Positions 18,426-27,160 of a DNA stretch of 64,000 bases are shown here, piece by piece. The DNA is from Aestuariibaculum sediminum (GTDB lineage: Bacteria; Bacteroidota; Bacteroidia; Flavobacteriales; Flavobacteriaceae), in assembly GCF_014596945.1 (NCBI RefSeq), contig NZ_JACVXB010000002.1, positions 616,172-680,171 on the forward strand. The letters run 5' to 3'. Position 1 is the first letter of the stretch. Each line of letters opens with the position of its first letter. The notes beneath the pieces were generated by a model that did no database searches, was not told the DNA's origin, and saw only the letters and a list, made by a program, of their open reading frames with translations. A program made the translations under genes and the position numbers.

Positions 18426-18842
18426 CTAAACGATCCATCGTTTTGCTATGGCTTTTTTGGAAAACCATACTAAAAAAGCTGCAAATCCAATGATACTTAA
18501 TGTCATTCCTAAATTATCAGTGTGTCCTTGTATTAAAAAATAACCCATTTGAATAACAACTGCTACTAAAGAAATAACCAATAAACCATACGACCATTTT
18601 TTTCTAAGAAACAAACCCATTGAGCCAATAGTGGCTGTAAACACTGCTATAGCAAAAGCTGCGGTTAGCCAGGGTGGAAGTGTAGCGGCCAATTCTATTT
18701 GCTCGGTCGTCATAGACGCCTTCCAGCGATCCGTTTTAAAAGCTTGACCTAAATATTGATCAACCCCCATAAAATTCCATAATAAGGCAATGGCGCACAC
18801 AACCCAAAACCAAAAAGGAGGCTTTTGTTTAGTATTTTTCAT
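18426..18842 (-). CDS. Small four-helix membrane protein, unknown function
   Basis: The 138 residues contain about four hydrophobic helices (about 10-30, 52-75, 82-100 and 108-128), with a short soluble loop after the first. The start MKNTKQKPPFWFWVVC has positive charge before helix 1. I recognise no named family, though similar small membrane proteins are common in Flavobacteriia. It converges on the his operon and diverges from truA. Confidence 0.7.
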   Translation of the reverse strand: MKNTKQKPPFWFWVVCAIALLWNFMGVDQYLGQAFKTDRWKASMTTEQIELAATLPPWLTAAFAIAVFTATIGSMGLFLRKKWSYGLLVISLVAVVIQMGYFLIQGHTDNLGMTLSIIGFAAFLVWFSKKAIAKRWIV

Positions 18843-18890
18843 AATTACAGTTTGTTGGTTTCAATTTGTACTACACAATTTATAAAAATT

Positions 18891-18921
18891 TTGTCATAAC
18901 TAATAAAATAAGTTTACTTTG
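18891..18921 (+). promoter_or_regulatory. truA promoter
   Basis: A -33 TTG (18891-18893) and a -7 TTACTTTG (18914-18921) are separated by 20 bases. Predicted transcription start is near 18928, 14 bases before the truA ATG at 18942. The GTG at 18939, in frame with it, is therefore the less likely start. Confidence 0.5.
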
Positions 18922-18941
18922 CCCGCCTATTACATAAAGTG

Positions 18942-19718
18942 ATGAAAAAGTATTTTTACGTTATAAATATTCAATATTTAGGGTATCGATTTCATGGTTG
19001 GCAAAAGCAACCGGATGTAAAAACCTTACACCTTATGGTTGATCGCACCTTAAATTTTGTATTACAAGGAAAGCCATTTAAAAGCTTGAGCTCAGGCCGT
19101 ACGGATGCCATGGTGTCTGCAGAGTGTGCTGCGTTTGAATTATTTTTATCGGAGCCTCTAGAGGATATGCATGTCTTTTTAGAGTTATTTAATTACAACC
19201 TGCCGCAAGATATTCGTGCCTTAAATATAAGAGAGGTTGATGCTAAATTCAATATTATCAATCATTCTAAAATAAAGGAATACTTATATTTATTTACATT
19301 TGGTGAAAAATGTCATCCGTTTTGTGCCCCTATTATGACTACCATACTTGACGATTTAGATATTGAATTAATGAAAGAAGGAGCCAAACTGTTTCAAGGT
19401 GAACATTATTTTAAATCGTATTGTTTTAAGCCTACGGATAATGGGATCTATAACAGGGAAATTTTGACTTGCGAAATCGTTGAAAATAATATGTATACAG
19501 CAAATTACTTTCCAGAGAAATCCTATGTTCTTAGAGTCAAAGGAAAAGGTTTCATGAGAAATCAAATTAGATTGATGATGGGAACTTTAATCGATTTAGG
19601 TAAAAATAAATTGACCCTAGAGGATATTAAGTATAGTCTTCAGCAAGATGTTTTCGTAAAAATGGAATATATTGCTCCTGCTTCTGGTTTAATTCTTAAT
19701 AAAATAGAATTTGAATAA
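18942..19718 (+). CDS. truA: tRNA pseudouridine synthase A
   Basis: TruA makes pseudouridine at positions 38-40 of the tRNA anticodon arm. The 258 residues match the family. The catalytic aspartate lies in SSGRTDAMVSA, a variant of the usual GRTDxGVHA in which the His is replaced by Ser. Further family features are YLGYRFHGWQKQP at the N-terminus and GKGFMRNQIRLMMGTL near the C-terminus. The divergence from the textbook motif suggests a TruA-like paralogue, and a second TruA may exist elsewhere; that is inference. Confidence 0.85.
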   Translation: MKKYFYVINIQYLGYRFHGWQKQPDVKTLHLMVDRTLNFVLQGKPFKSLSSGRTDAMVSAECAAFELFLSEPLEDMHVFLELFNYNLPQDIRALNIREVDAKFNIINHSKIKEYLYLFTFGEKCHPFCAPIMTTILDDLDIELMKEGAKLFQGEHYFKSYCFKPTDNGIYNREILTCEIVENNMYTANYFPEKSYVLRVKGKGFMRNQIRLMMGTLIDLGKNKLTLEDIKYSLQQDVFVKMEYIAPASGLILNKIEFE

Positions 19719-19776
19719 CAGATATGCTTTAGTAATTTTAGAACTTGAATAATTATTTCATTAAATAGAAACTGTT

Positions 19777-20451
19777 ATGAGGCTAGTATCCAAAAATGTT
19801 TTTGAATTTTTTAAAAAATTAGAAAAAAATAATAATCGTGACTGGTTTAATGAACATAAAAAGGAATTCAAATCCATTGAAAAAGATATTAAAAGCTTTT
19901 ATAACGAGGTTTTAGAGCATTTAAAAACACATGATGATATCGATAAATTAAAAATATTCAGAATTTATCGTGACGTTCGCTTTTCAAAAAACAAACTACC
20001 ATATAAAACCCATTTCGGAGGTTCATTTCATCGTGTAAAACCCCAATTGCGTGGTGGTTATTATGTGCATATTCAACCAAACAACGAAAGTTTTATCGCT
20101 ACCGGGTTTTGGCAACCAGAACCAGCAGATTTACTTCGAATTCGTAAAGAATTTGAAATGGATGCTTCGGAAATGAGAGATATTTTACAGGATAAGCAGT
20201 TTACTGAAATCTGGGGAGAACTACAAGGCGAAGAGGTAAAAACAGCGCCAAAAGGATTTAGTAAAACGCATGAAAACATTGATTTAATAAAGAAAAAGCA
20301 GCATATTTTTATTAAAAAATATACAGATGAACAGGTTTTATCTTCTAATTTTATTGAAGACATTAATATGTCGTTTAAAGCAATTCGCCCATATTTTGAT
20401 TATATGAGCGATGTGCTTACCACCGATTTAAATGGTGAATCTTTAATTTAA
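19777..20451 (+). CDS. DUF2461 family protein
   Basis: The 224 residues match the DUF2461 (TIGR02453) family: FFKKLEKNNNRDWFNEHK at the N-terminus, FRIYRDVRFSKNKLPYKTH in the middle and YYVHIQPNNESFIATGFW. Function unknown. No signal peptide or membrane segment, so cytoplasmic. It lies 58 bases after truA and may share its transcript. The last four bases overlap the end of the convergent gene at 20448. Confidence 0.88.
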   Translation: MRLVSKNVFEFFKKLEKNNNRDWFNEHKKEFKSIEKDIKSFYNEVLEHLKTHDDIDKLKIFRIYRDVRFSKNKLPYKTHFGGSFHRVKPQLRGGYYVHIQPNNESFIATGFWQPEPADLLRIRKEFEMDASEMRDILQDKQFTEIWGELQGEEVKTAPKGFSKTHENIDLIKKKQHIFIKKYTDEQVLSSNFIEDINMSFKAIRPYFDYMSDVLTTDLNGESLI

Positions 20452-20864
20452 ATAGCTTTTAAGATTTCAGGTTTTTCAAAAACCTGAATATTGTCAATTA
20501 ATCGTTGTTTTACTAAGTTCATCATCCGTTTGTTTAAGGCTGATGAATTTTGAATATAAATTAAATATTCTTCCACAGTAAATAATCCGATAATCATACC
20601 TTTTAAGGAATTTCTAAATTTCATATCCTTAATAATGGCATTTTCAATGTAATCAATACGTTTTTCTAAAGTTAAACTGTAAAATACATTTTTGTGTTTT
20701 GTTACGTAGTTAATAAAAACTTCATTCAATAAATTGCTCTGAAATTTTACGAGAGGTCGCAATACTAAATTCTGAAAACGTTCGTCACTACTCATATGAT
20801 CATTTATGGTAGTGGTTTTAAATTCAGGTCGAATTTTCGTTAAATTAAGTTGTCTAGAATCCAT
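20448..20864 (-). CDS. Conserved flavobacterial protein, unknown function
   Basis: A 138-residue soluble, mostly helical protein without recognisable motifs (for example ALNKRMMNLVKQRLIDNIQ). Similar proteins occur in many Flavobacteriia and are sometimes called glyoxalase, which I cannot support from this sequence. Its 3' end overlaps the DUF2461 gene by four bases. It contains a 23-base near-perfect palindrome (20466-20488) within its last codons. Confidence 0.75.
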   Translation of the reverse strand: MDSRQLNLTKIRPEFKTTTINDHMSSDERFQNLVLRPLVKFQSNLLNEVFINYVTKHKNVFYSLTLEKRIDYIENAIIKDMKFRNSLKGMIIGLFTVEEYLIYIQNSSALNKRMMNLVKQRLIDNIQVFEKPEILKAI

Positions 20865-21021
20865 AATTGTAAAGGTTTTATTAAATGTATTGAATATAAA
20901 TGCTCGATTTATTGAGAATACTATTAATTGTTAACGAGTTTATTAACAACTCATATTTTTATTTTAATTTCATAGGGTAAATTCAAAGTAAAAACTAATC
21001 TCACTTAAAAAAAAAGCATAC

Positions 21022-21408
21022 ATGAAATTTCACACCAGGAAATGGGTAAAACCAGAAGATTTAAACGCAAATGCCACCTTATTTGGAGGGCGACTTTTAG
21101 AATGGATTGACGAAGAGGCTGCTTTGTATACCATTATTCAACTTGAAAACCAAAAAGTGGTTACCAAATACATGAGTGAAATAGATTTTAAAGCTTCTGC
21201 AAAGCAAGGCGATATTGTTGAAATCGGTATTGAAGTAGTTAATTTTGGAAGAGCATCACTAGTATTAAGTTGTGAAGTAAGAAACAAAATGACTCATGAA
21301 ACGATTATTACGATTTCTAATATTGTAATGGTGAATTTAGGAGAAGACGGAAAAGCTAAACCACACGGTAAAACTGAAGTTGAATATGTAGCAGATCGAC
21401 TAAAGTAA
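21022..21408 (+). CDS. Acyl-CoA thioesterase, YciA-like hot-dog fold
   Basis: The 128 residues form one hot-dog domain of the YciA/BACH type: NATLFGGRLLEWIDEEAALY (central helix with catalytic Asp/Glu), then MSEIDFKASAKQGDIVEIG and the strand pair after it. Such enzymes hydrolyse acyl-CoA in the cytoplasm. It stands alone between a minus-strand gene and the leu operon. A weak hairpin follows (6-bp stem in 21434-21450), so termination there is uncertain. Confidence 0.88.
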   Translation: MKFHTRKWVKPEDLNANATLFGGRLLEWIDEEAALYTIIQLENQKVVTKYMSEIDFKASAKQGDIVEIGIEVVNFGRASLVLSCEVRNKMTHETIITISNIVMVNLGEDGKAKPHGKTEVEYVADRLK

Positions 21409-21735
21409 TACGGTTATATGCCGGAATAAAGAAAGGTCAAAACGGCCTTAAAAAGTGGTTTTTAATTTAGTCGTTAGCTTATAGCTATATAAATCCCTAT
21501 TATTGGTTAAAATAGCTATTAAAATTTCCAAAGCAATTTTGCGATTCTATTAAAAAATCGTCGATTTATATCATCTTCTTTAATAATCCTATAAAAATAT
21601 CTTAGCGATGCACCTTATGTTTTAGTAAATGCTAAAAAAATTAGAGTATTTGTTAACTTTGTCTGCCTTGGTTAAAAAACCATATACTATAGCGATTCGC
21701 TAGGATTTAAAACTAAAATTTAGAGATATATAATT
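21409..21735 (+). promoter_or_regulatory. leuC upstream region with -7 element and two small hairpins
   Basis: This 327-base gap has a -7 TAACTTTG (21654-21661, exact TAnnTTTG) and then, in the predicted untranslated leader, two palindromes: TGGTT/AAAA/AACCA (21669-21682) and TAGCGA/T/TCGCTA (21690-21702). Neither has a T-tract, so they look like operator or leader structures rather than terminators. I looked for a leucine-rich leader peptide and found none. The part before 21600 shows only AT-rich sequence and the weak hairpin after the thioesterase. Confidence 0.45.
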
Positions 21736-23130
21736 ATGAGCAAGACATTGTTTGACAAAGTATGGGATTCACATGTTGTAAGGAAAATTGAAGGTGGACC
21801 AGATGTGTTTTTTATCGATCGTCATTTTATTCATGAAGTTACAAGTCCTGTGGCATTTCTTGGGTTAAAAAACAGAGGATTAAAAGTATTATACCCAGAG
21901 CGTACTTTTGCTACAGCAGACCATAACACACCAACTATTAACCAGCATTTACCGGTTGAAGATCCGTTATCTGCTAACCAATTAAAAGCTTTAGAAGAAA
22001 ACTCTAACGAATATGGTATTAGCCACTGGGGTTTAGGACACAAAAAGAATGGTATTGTTCACGTTGTTGGTCCTGAAAATGGTATTACTTTTCCAGGAGC
22101 TACAATTGTTTGTGGAGATTCGCACACCTCTACACATGGTGCTTTCGGCGCTATTGCTTTTGGTATAGGTACGTCGGAAGTTGAGATGGTTTTATCTACG
22201 CAGTGTATCATGCAGCCTAAACCAAAGAAAATGCGTATTAACGTAAATGGCGAACTAAGCAAAGGGGTAACTCCTAAAGATGTGGCATTATACATTATTT
22301 CTCAATTGACAACATCAGGAGCTACTGGTTATTTTGTTGAGTATGCAGGTGATGTTTTCGAAAATATGACCATGGAAGGACGTATGACTGTTTGTAACTT
22401 ATCGATTGAGATGGGGGCCCGCGGTGGTATGATTGCTCCAGATGAAACTACTTTTAATTATTTAAAAGACAAGCCACTTTCTCCAAAAGGAGAAGACTGG
22501 GATAAAGCTGTAGCACACTGGAAAACCTTAAAAACGGAATCAGACGCCACGTTTGATAAAGAAATTAATATAGATGCCGCCGATATCGAGCCAATGATTA
22601 CCTATGGAACCAATCCAGGTATGGGTATTGGTATTTCTAAGCACATTCCAACTGCAGAATCTGTAGAAGGTGGTGTAGCGACTTTCAAAAAGTCTTTGGA
22701 CTATATGGGGTATCAGGAAGATGACGCTATGGTTGGCAAGAAAATCGACTATGTGTTTTTAGGTAGTTGTACTAATGGTCGTATTGAGGATTTCCGTGCT
22801 TTTGCTTCTATTGTAAAAGGGCGTAAAAAAGCCGAACACGTAACAGCTTGGTTAGTACCAGGGTCACATGAAGTTGAAGATAAAATTAAAGAGGAAGGTA
22901 TTTTAGATATCATTACTGAAGCTGGATTTACCTTAAGACAACCAGGATGTTCGGCATGTTTAGCAATGAATGACGATAAAATTCCTGCAGGTAAATACGC
23001 AGTAAGTACCTCAAACAGAAATTTTGAAGGACGTCAAGGGCCAGGGTCAAGAACCTTACTTGCTAGTCCGTTAGTAGCGGCAGCAGCGGCAGTGACTGGT
23101 GTAGTAACCGACCCTAGAGAATTATTATAA
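21736..23130 (+). CDS. leuC: 3-isopropylmalate dehydratase large subunit
   Basis: LeuC with LeuD isomerises 2- to 3-isopropylmalate using a [4Fe-4S] cluster in leucine synthesis. The 464 residues are an aconitase-type large subunit: [14 protein letters not shown], the cluster cysteine in [13 protein letters not shown], and the cysteine pair in [11 protein letters not shown]. It is the first gene of leuCDAB, 47 bases before leuD. Confidence 0.97.
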   Translation: MSKTLFDKVWDSHVVRKIEGGPDVFFIDRHFIHEVTSPVAFLGLKNRGLKVLYPERTFATADHNTPTINQHLPVEDPLSANQLKALEENSNEYGISHWGLGHKKNGIVHVVGPENGITFPGATIVCGDSHTSTHGAFGAIAFGIGTSEVEMVLSTQCIMQPKPKKMRINVNGELSKGVTPKDVALYIISQLTTSGATGYFVEYAGDVFENMTMEGRMTVCNLSIEMGARGGMIAPDETTFNYLKDKPLSPKGEDWDKAVAHWKTLKTESDATFDKEINIDAADIEPMITYGTNPGMGIGISKHIPTAESVEGGVATFKKSLDYMGYQEDDAMVGKKIDYVFLGSCTNGRIEDFRAFASIVKGRKKAEHVTAWLVPGSHEVEDKIKEEGILDIITEAGFTLRQPGCSACLAMNDDKIPAGKYAVSTSNRNFEGRQGPGSRTLLASPLVAAAAAVTGVVTDPRELL

Positions 23131-23177
23131 TTATAGATTTTATATCAATAATTAAACATAAAAAAACAGAAATTAAA

Positions 23178-23774
23178 ATGGCTTACGATAAATTCAATAT
23201 ATTAACAACAACTGCGGTTCCTTTACCGTTAGAAAATGTAGATACCGATCAAATTATTCCTGCACGTTTCTTAAAAGCAACTAAGCGTGAAGGGTTTGGT
23301 GACAACTTATTTCGCGACTGGAGATATAATAATGATGATACACCAAAAGAGGATTTTGTTTTAAACAATCCTATATATTCAGGTAAAATTTTAGTGGGAG
23401 GAAAGAACTTTGGTTCTGGTTCTTCTAGAGAACATGCTGCCTGGGCAGTTTACGATTATGGATTCCGTTGTGTGGTATCAAGCTTTTTTGCTGATATCTT
23501 TAAAAACAACTGTTTAAATATTGGCGTATTACCAGTACAGGTGAGCCCAGAATTTTTGGAGCAGATCTTTACAGCGGTTTATGATGACCCTAAAACAGAA
23601 ATTGAAGTTAATCTACCTGAACAAACGATTACAATTAAGTCTACAGGTGCACAAGAATCTTTTGAGATCAATAGCTACAAAAAAGGCAATATGCTTAATG
23701 GCTTTGACGACATCGATTATTTACAAAACATGAAAGGTGAAATTGAAACCTTTGCAGAAAGTTTACCACTGTAA
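23178..23774 (+). CDS. leuD: 3-isopropylmalate dehydratase small subunit
   Basis: LeuD supplies the swivelling domain of isopropylmalate isomerase. The 198 residues show NVDTDQIIPARFLK and the substrate-binding loop NFGSGSSREHAAWA. It lies immediately downstream of leuC and 3 bases before leuA. Confidence 0.97.
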   Translation: MAYDKFNILTTTAVPLPLENVDTDQIIPARFLKATKREGFGDNLFRDWRYNNDDTPKEDFVLNNPIYSGKILVGGKNFGSGSSREHAAWAVYDYGFRCVVSSFFADIFKNNCLNIGVLPVQVSPEFLEQIFTAVYDDPKTEIEVNLPEQTITIKSTGAQESFEINSYKKGNMLNGFDDIDYLQNMKGEIETFAESLPL

Positions 23775-23777
23775 TAC

Positions 23778-25301
23778 ATGGCATCTAAAAGAATTGAAAT
23801 AATGGACACGACACTCCGTGATGGTGAGCAGACCTCAGGAGTGTCGTTTTCTGCTTCAGAAAAACTCACCATAGCGAAACTTCTTTTAGAAGAGTTAAAA
23901 GTAGACCGTATAGAAATTGCTTCGGCAAGAGTATCGGAAGGGGAATTTCAGGCGGTGAAAAACATCACTAAGTGGGCTAAAGAAAACCAGTATTTAGATC
24001 GTGTGGAAGTGTTGACCTTTGTCGATAAAGGCGTGTCTATTAACTGGATGATTGAGGCAGGGGCAACAGTTCAAAACCTGCTTACGAAGGGTTCATTAAA
24101 CCATTTAACTTATCAGCTTAAAAAAACTGCAGACCAGCATTTTAAGGAAATTTCAGAAGCTATTGCCTTAGCCTATTCTAAAGGTATTAAAACAAACGTG
24201 TATCTTGAGGATTGGAGTAATGGTATGCGTAACTCCAAGGACTATGTTTTTGAGTTTTTGGAGTTTTTAAAAACCCAGAATGTAGAACGTATTATGCTAC
24301 CGGATACTTTGGGTATATTAACACCTTCAGAGTCTTACGAATTCATTAAAGAAATTAAAAACACATATCCCGATTTACATTTCGATTTTCATGCGCACAA
24401 CGATTATGATTTGAGTGTTTCTAATGTTATGTCCGCTTTAACGGCTGGTGCCGATGGGTTGCATTTAACAGTTAATGGCATGGGTGAACGTGCTGGAAAT
24501 GCACCTATGGCCAGTACAATTGCTGTGATTAATGATTTTATGCCAGATATTGAAATTGGGGTTAATGAAAAGGTATTGTTTACTGTAAGTAAACTGGTAG
24601 AAAACTTTTCAGGTATTATGATTCCGGCTAACAAACCAGTTATAGGTGCAAATGTGTTTACCCAAACAGCAGGAATTCATGCCGATGGTGATAACAAAAA
24701 GAATTTGTATTTCAGCGATTTAATGCCAGAGCGTTTTGGTAGAACCCGTAAATATGCACTTGGTAAAGCTTCTGGTAAAGCAAATATTCAAAAGAATTTA
24801 CAAGAACTAGGCCTTCAACTTAACGACGACGACTTAAAAAAGGTTACCCAACGTATCATTGAATTGGGAGATAAAAAAGAAGTTGTTACTAAGGAAGACC
24901 TGCCTTACATCATTTCGGATGTACTCGACAGTTATTCTTATGAAGAACACACTAAGGTGAACTCGTATGTTTTAACGCACGCAAAAGGGTTGAAACCTTC
25001 AACAACAGTGTCTATAACAATTGATGGAGAAACTTACGAAGAAGGAGCTTCAGGTGATGGTCAGTTTGATGCCTTTATGAAAGCACTGCATAAAATATAT
25101 AATAAACGAGCAAAAAGTCTACCAGATTTAATTGATTATGCCGTTCGTATTCCTCCAGGAAGTCATTCGGATGCTTTGTGTGAAACCATAATTACCTGGA
25201 AAAATGGTAAAAATGAATTTAAAACACGAGGTTTAGATTCCGACCAAACGGTTTCGGCTATAAAGGCCACTGAAAAAATGTTGAACATTATCACGAGTTA
25301 A
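23778..25301 (+). CDS. leuA: 2-isopropylmalate synthase family protein
   Basis: Members condense acetyl-CoA with a 2-oxoacid. The 507 residues comprise the HMGL-like TIM barrel (about 1-275; MDTTLRDGEQTSGVSF with the metal Asp, then DFHAHNDYDLS and the region before GMGERAGNAP), a linker, and the C-terminal LeuA allosteric dimer domain (about 380-507). Context with leuC, leuD and leuB supports 2-isopropylmalate synthesis. A citramalate-like specificity cannot be excluded by eye, because the substrate pocket is not diagnostic here. It lies 3 bases after leuD and 46 bases before leuB. Confidence 0.85.
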   Translation: MASKRIEIMDTTLRDGEQTSGVSFSASEKLTIAKLLLEELKVDRIEIASARVSEGEFQAVKNITKWAKENQYLDRVEVLTFVDKGVSINWMIEAGATVQNLLTKGSLNHLTYQLKKTADQHFKEISEAIALAYSKGIKTNVYLEDWSNGMRNSKDYVFEFLEFLKTQNVERIMLPDTLGILTPSESYEFIKEIKNTYPDLHFDFHAHNDYDLSVSNVMSALTAGADGLHLTVNGMGERAGNAPMASTIAVINDFMPDIEIGVNEKVLFTVSKLVENFSGIMIPANKPVIGANVFTQTAGIHADGDNKKNLYFSDLMPERFGRTRKYALGKASGKANIQKNLQELGLQLNDDDLKKVTQRIIELGDKKEVVTKEDLPYIISDVLDSYSYEEHTKVNSYVLTHAKGLKPSTTVSITIDGETYEEGASGDGQFDAFMKALHKIYNKRAKSLPDLIDYAVRIPPGSHSDALCETIITWKNGKNEFKTRGLDSDQTVSAIKATEKMLNIITS

Positions 25302-25347
25302 GTGGTTGGATAAAATAGATAAATAAAAAGATTAAAATAAATAAAGA

Positions 25348-26403
25348 ATGAAATTTAATATAGCACTTTTAGCAGGTGATGGAATTGGACCTGAAGTGAT
25401 AGAGCAAGCAGTAAAAGTAAGTGATGCTGTAGCTGAAAAATTTGGACACGAAATAACCTGGAAACCAGCTTTAACTGGAGCGGCAGCAATTGATGCTGTT
25501 GGAGAACCATACCCGGACGAAACTCACGAAATTTGCGCATCTTCAGATGCCGTTTTATTTGGTGCTATTGGTCATCCAAAATTTGACAATGATCCTACAG
25601 CTCCAGTAAGACCTGAACAAGGCTTATTAAAAATGCGTAAAAAACTAGGATTATTTGCCAATGTACGCCCAACGTTCGTTTTTCCTTCGCTTTTAGATAA
25701 ATCACCATTGAAAAAAGAGCGTATTGAAGGAACCGATTTAGTGTTTTTCCGTGAGTTAACTTCAGGTGTTTACTTTGGTGAAAAAGGTCGTAAAGATGAT
25801 GGCAACACAGCTTATGACACTAATATGTATACCAAAGAAGAAATTACACGTTTAGCACGTAAAGGATTTGAAGCAGCAATGCAGCGTTCTAAAAAATTAT
25901 GTTGTGTAGATAAAGCTAACGTTATGGAAACTTCGCGTTTATGGCGCGAAACGGTTCAGGGTATGGAAAAAGAATATCCAGAAGTTGAAGTGTCTTACGA
26001 ATTTGTAGATGCCGTAGCGATGCGATTAGTGCAATGGCCAAAAGATTATGATGTTTTAATTACTGAAAATTTATTTGGAGATGTTTTAACTGATGAAGCT
26101 TCGGTAATTTCAGGCTCAATGGGATTAATGCCTTCTGCATCATTAGGAACTAGTATTTCTTTGTTTGAGCCTATTCACGGGTCGTATCCACAAGCAGCTG
26201 GAAAAAATATAGCCAACCCGATGGCAACAGTGTTATCGGCAGCTATGATGTTCGAAAATTTTGGTCTTTTAGAAGAAGGAAAAGTGATTAGAGAGGCCGT
26301 TAATAAAGCCTTGGCGGAAGGAATTGTTACGGAAGATTTAGCCGAAGGAGGTAAAGCCTACGGAACTAAAGAAGTTGGTGACTGGTTAGCTAAGAATATC
26401 TAG
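25348..26403 (+). CDS. leuB: 3-isopropylmalate dehydrogenase
   Basis: LeuB oxidatively decarboxylates 3-isopropylmalate with NAD. The 351 residues are a decarboxylating dehydrogenase: LLAGDGIGPEVIEQA at the N-terminus, RPEQGLLKMRKKLGLFANVRP, FFRELTSGVYFGE, KANVMETSRLW, and the cofactor segment EPIHGSYPQAAGKNIANP. It is the last gene of leuCDAB, followed 23 bases later by a strong terminator. Confidence 0.97.
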   Translation: MKFNIALLAGDGIGPEVIEQAVKVSDAVAEKFGHEITWKPALTGAAAIDAVGEPYPDETHEICASSDAVLFGAIGHPKFDNDPTAPVRPEQGLLKMRKKLGLFANVRPTFVFPSLLDKSPLKKERIEGTDLVFFRELTSGVYFGEKGRKDDGNTAYDTNMYTKEEITRLARKGFEAAMQRSKKLCCVDKANVMETSRLWRETVQGMEKEYPEVEVSYEFVDAVAMRLVQWPKDYDVLITENLFGDVLTDEASVISGSMGLMPSASLGTSISLFEPIHGSYPQAAGKNIANPMATVLSAAMMFENFGLLEEGKVIREAVNKALAEGIVTEDLAEGGKAYGTKEVGDWLAKNI

Positions 26404-26425
26404 TATAAAACAATAATTTTAAAAT

Positions 26426-26469
26426 AAAAAATACCCGATAGAAAACTATAATCTATCGGGTATTTTTTT
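26426..26469 (+). terminator. Terminator of leuCDAB
   Basis: A 15-bp stem (26427-26441 with 26452-26466) with a GC-rich centre closes a 10-base loop and is followed by a T-tract. It lies 23 bases after the leuB stop. Confidence 0.88.
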
Positions 26470-26636
26470 ATAGTATCCTCTTTTTGTTATAATTAGATAA
26501 ATGATTTTGAGTAATATTTGTCTATTTAACAATGTGTTTTCGTGCACAAATGAAAATGTAGTAAAAAACTGCAATACTCTTTATTTTTTTAGGTTTTTTC
26601 TTTCAATAACAGTAAATTTATCAAAAAAAAAAAGAT

Positions 26637-26894
26637 ATGAAAACATCATTTCTTGTCAGAGTATTGTTTGTAATTCCTGTAATGAACTTGCTATTTAATT
26701 GTTTTGAAAACAGAACAGAAAAGGAAGGAGTAATTGCTAAACGATCTTTTTATAAACTAAAAGATAGACCTGATAGAGAAATAGATTCTTTAAACGATGT
26801 TTATTGCTGTAATAATAAAAGGTCATTAACAAATTCGTGTAGCAAGAATCATATTAAAAATAAGTTTAAAGAATGTAAAGATTCATTACGTTAA
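26637..26894 (+). CDS. Possible small cysteine-containing lipoprotein
   Basis: The 85-residue frame starts MKTSFLVRVLFVIPVMNLLF and has a lipobox-like LFNC, so Cys22 could be lipidated after signal peptide cleavage. The mature part is charged and carries five further cysteines (in YCCNN, SCSK and ECKD). I know no family. An overlapping frame (26501-26698) has no such features. The 233 bases before it hold the leu terminator and AT-rich sequence with no clear promoter. It may be real or spurious. Confidence 0.4.
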   Translation: MKTSFLVRVLFVIPVMNLLFNCFENRTEKEGVIAKRSFYKLKDRPDREIDSLNDVYCCNNKRSLTNSCSKNHIKNKFKECKDSLR

Positions 26895-26998
26895 AGTGAA
26901 ACAGTAAAAGGGGAAGCCTTTAAAAATAGATATTAATAAAGTATATGCTGCGCTAACAATTCGCGTACTTTATGGTATTGTGAGTAAAGCGACAGCCT

Positions 26999-27058
26999 AA
27001 GGAAACTACATAATTAGTATAATTATGAGATACAAAAGCTTAACGATTAAGTTTCCTT
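26999..27058 (+). other. Predicted three-way-junction RNA structure
   Basis: Three nested inverted repeats fit one fold. The outer stem pairs 26999-27005 with 27052-27058 (7 bp). Hairpin 1 is CATAATTA/GTA/TAATTATG (27009-27027). Hairpin 2 is CTTAA/CGA/TTAAG (27039-27051). No reading frame covers the region. Together with the terminator at 27129 this could be a small RNA or a structured 3' region of the preceding gene. Apart from this fold, I see nothing in 26895-27128. Confidence 0.35.
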
Positions 27059-27128
27059 TGAATTGTTTTTGAGATTTCTACTTTAAATAAGTACTTGTAA
27101 ATCTTAAAATTCCAATGACAACTACTTT

Positions 27129-27160
27129 GAAAAAGCTGAATAATGAAATTCAGCTTTTTC
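27129..27160. terminator. Bidirectional terminator between 26637 region and MscS gene
   Basis: A perfect 13-bp stem (27129-27141 with 27148-27160) closes a 6-base loop. A T-rich tail follows on the plus strand, and the minus strand also ends in T. The right arm touches the stop codon of the minus-strand channel gene. Confidence 0.8.

Noticed and set aside
21607-21624. Tiny frame (M-H-L-M-F) upstream of leuC as a leader peptide
   Set aside because: Too short, with one Leu only, upstream of the predicted promoter, and no terminator follows it.
26501-26698. 65-codon open frame after leuB
   Set aside because: Overlaps the better-supported lipoprotein candidate at 26637 in another frame and has no features.
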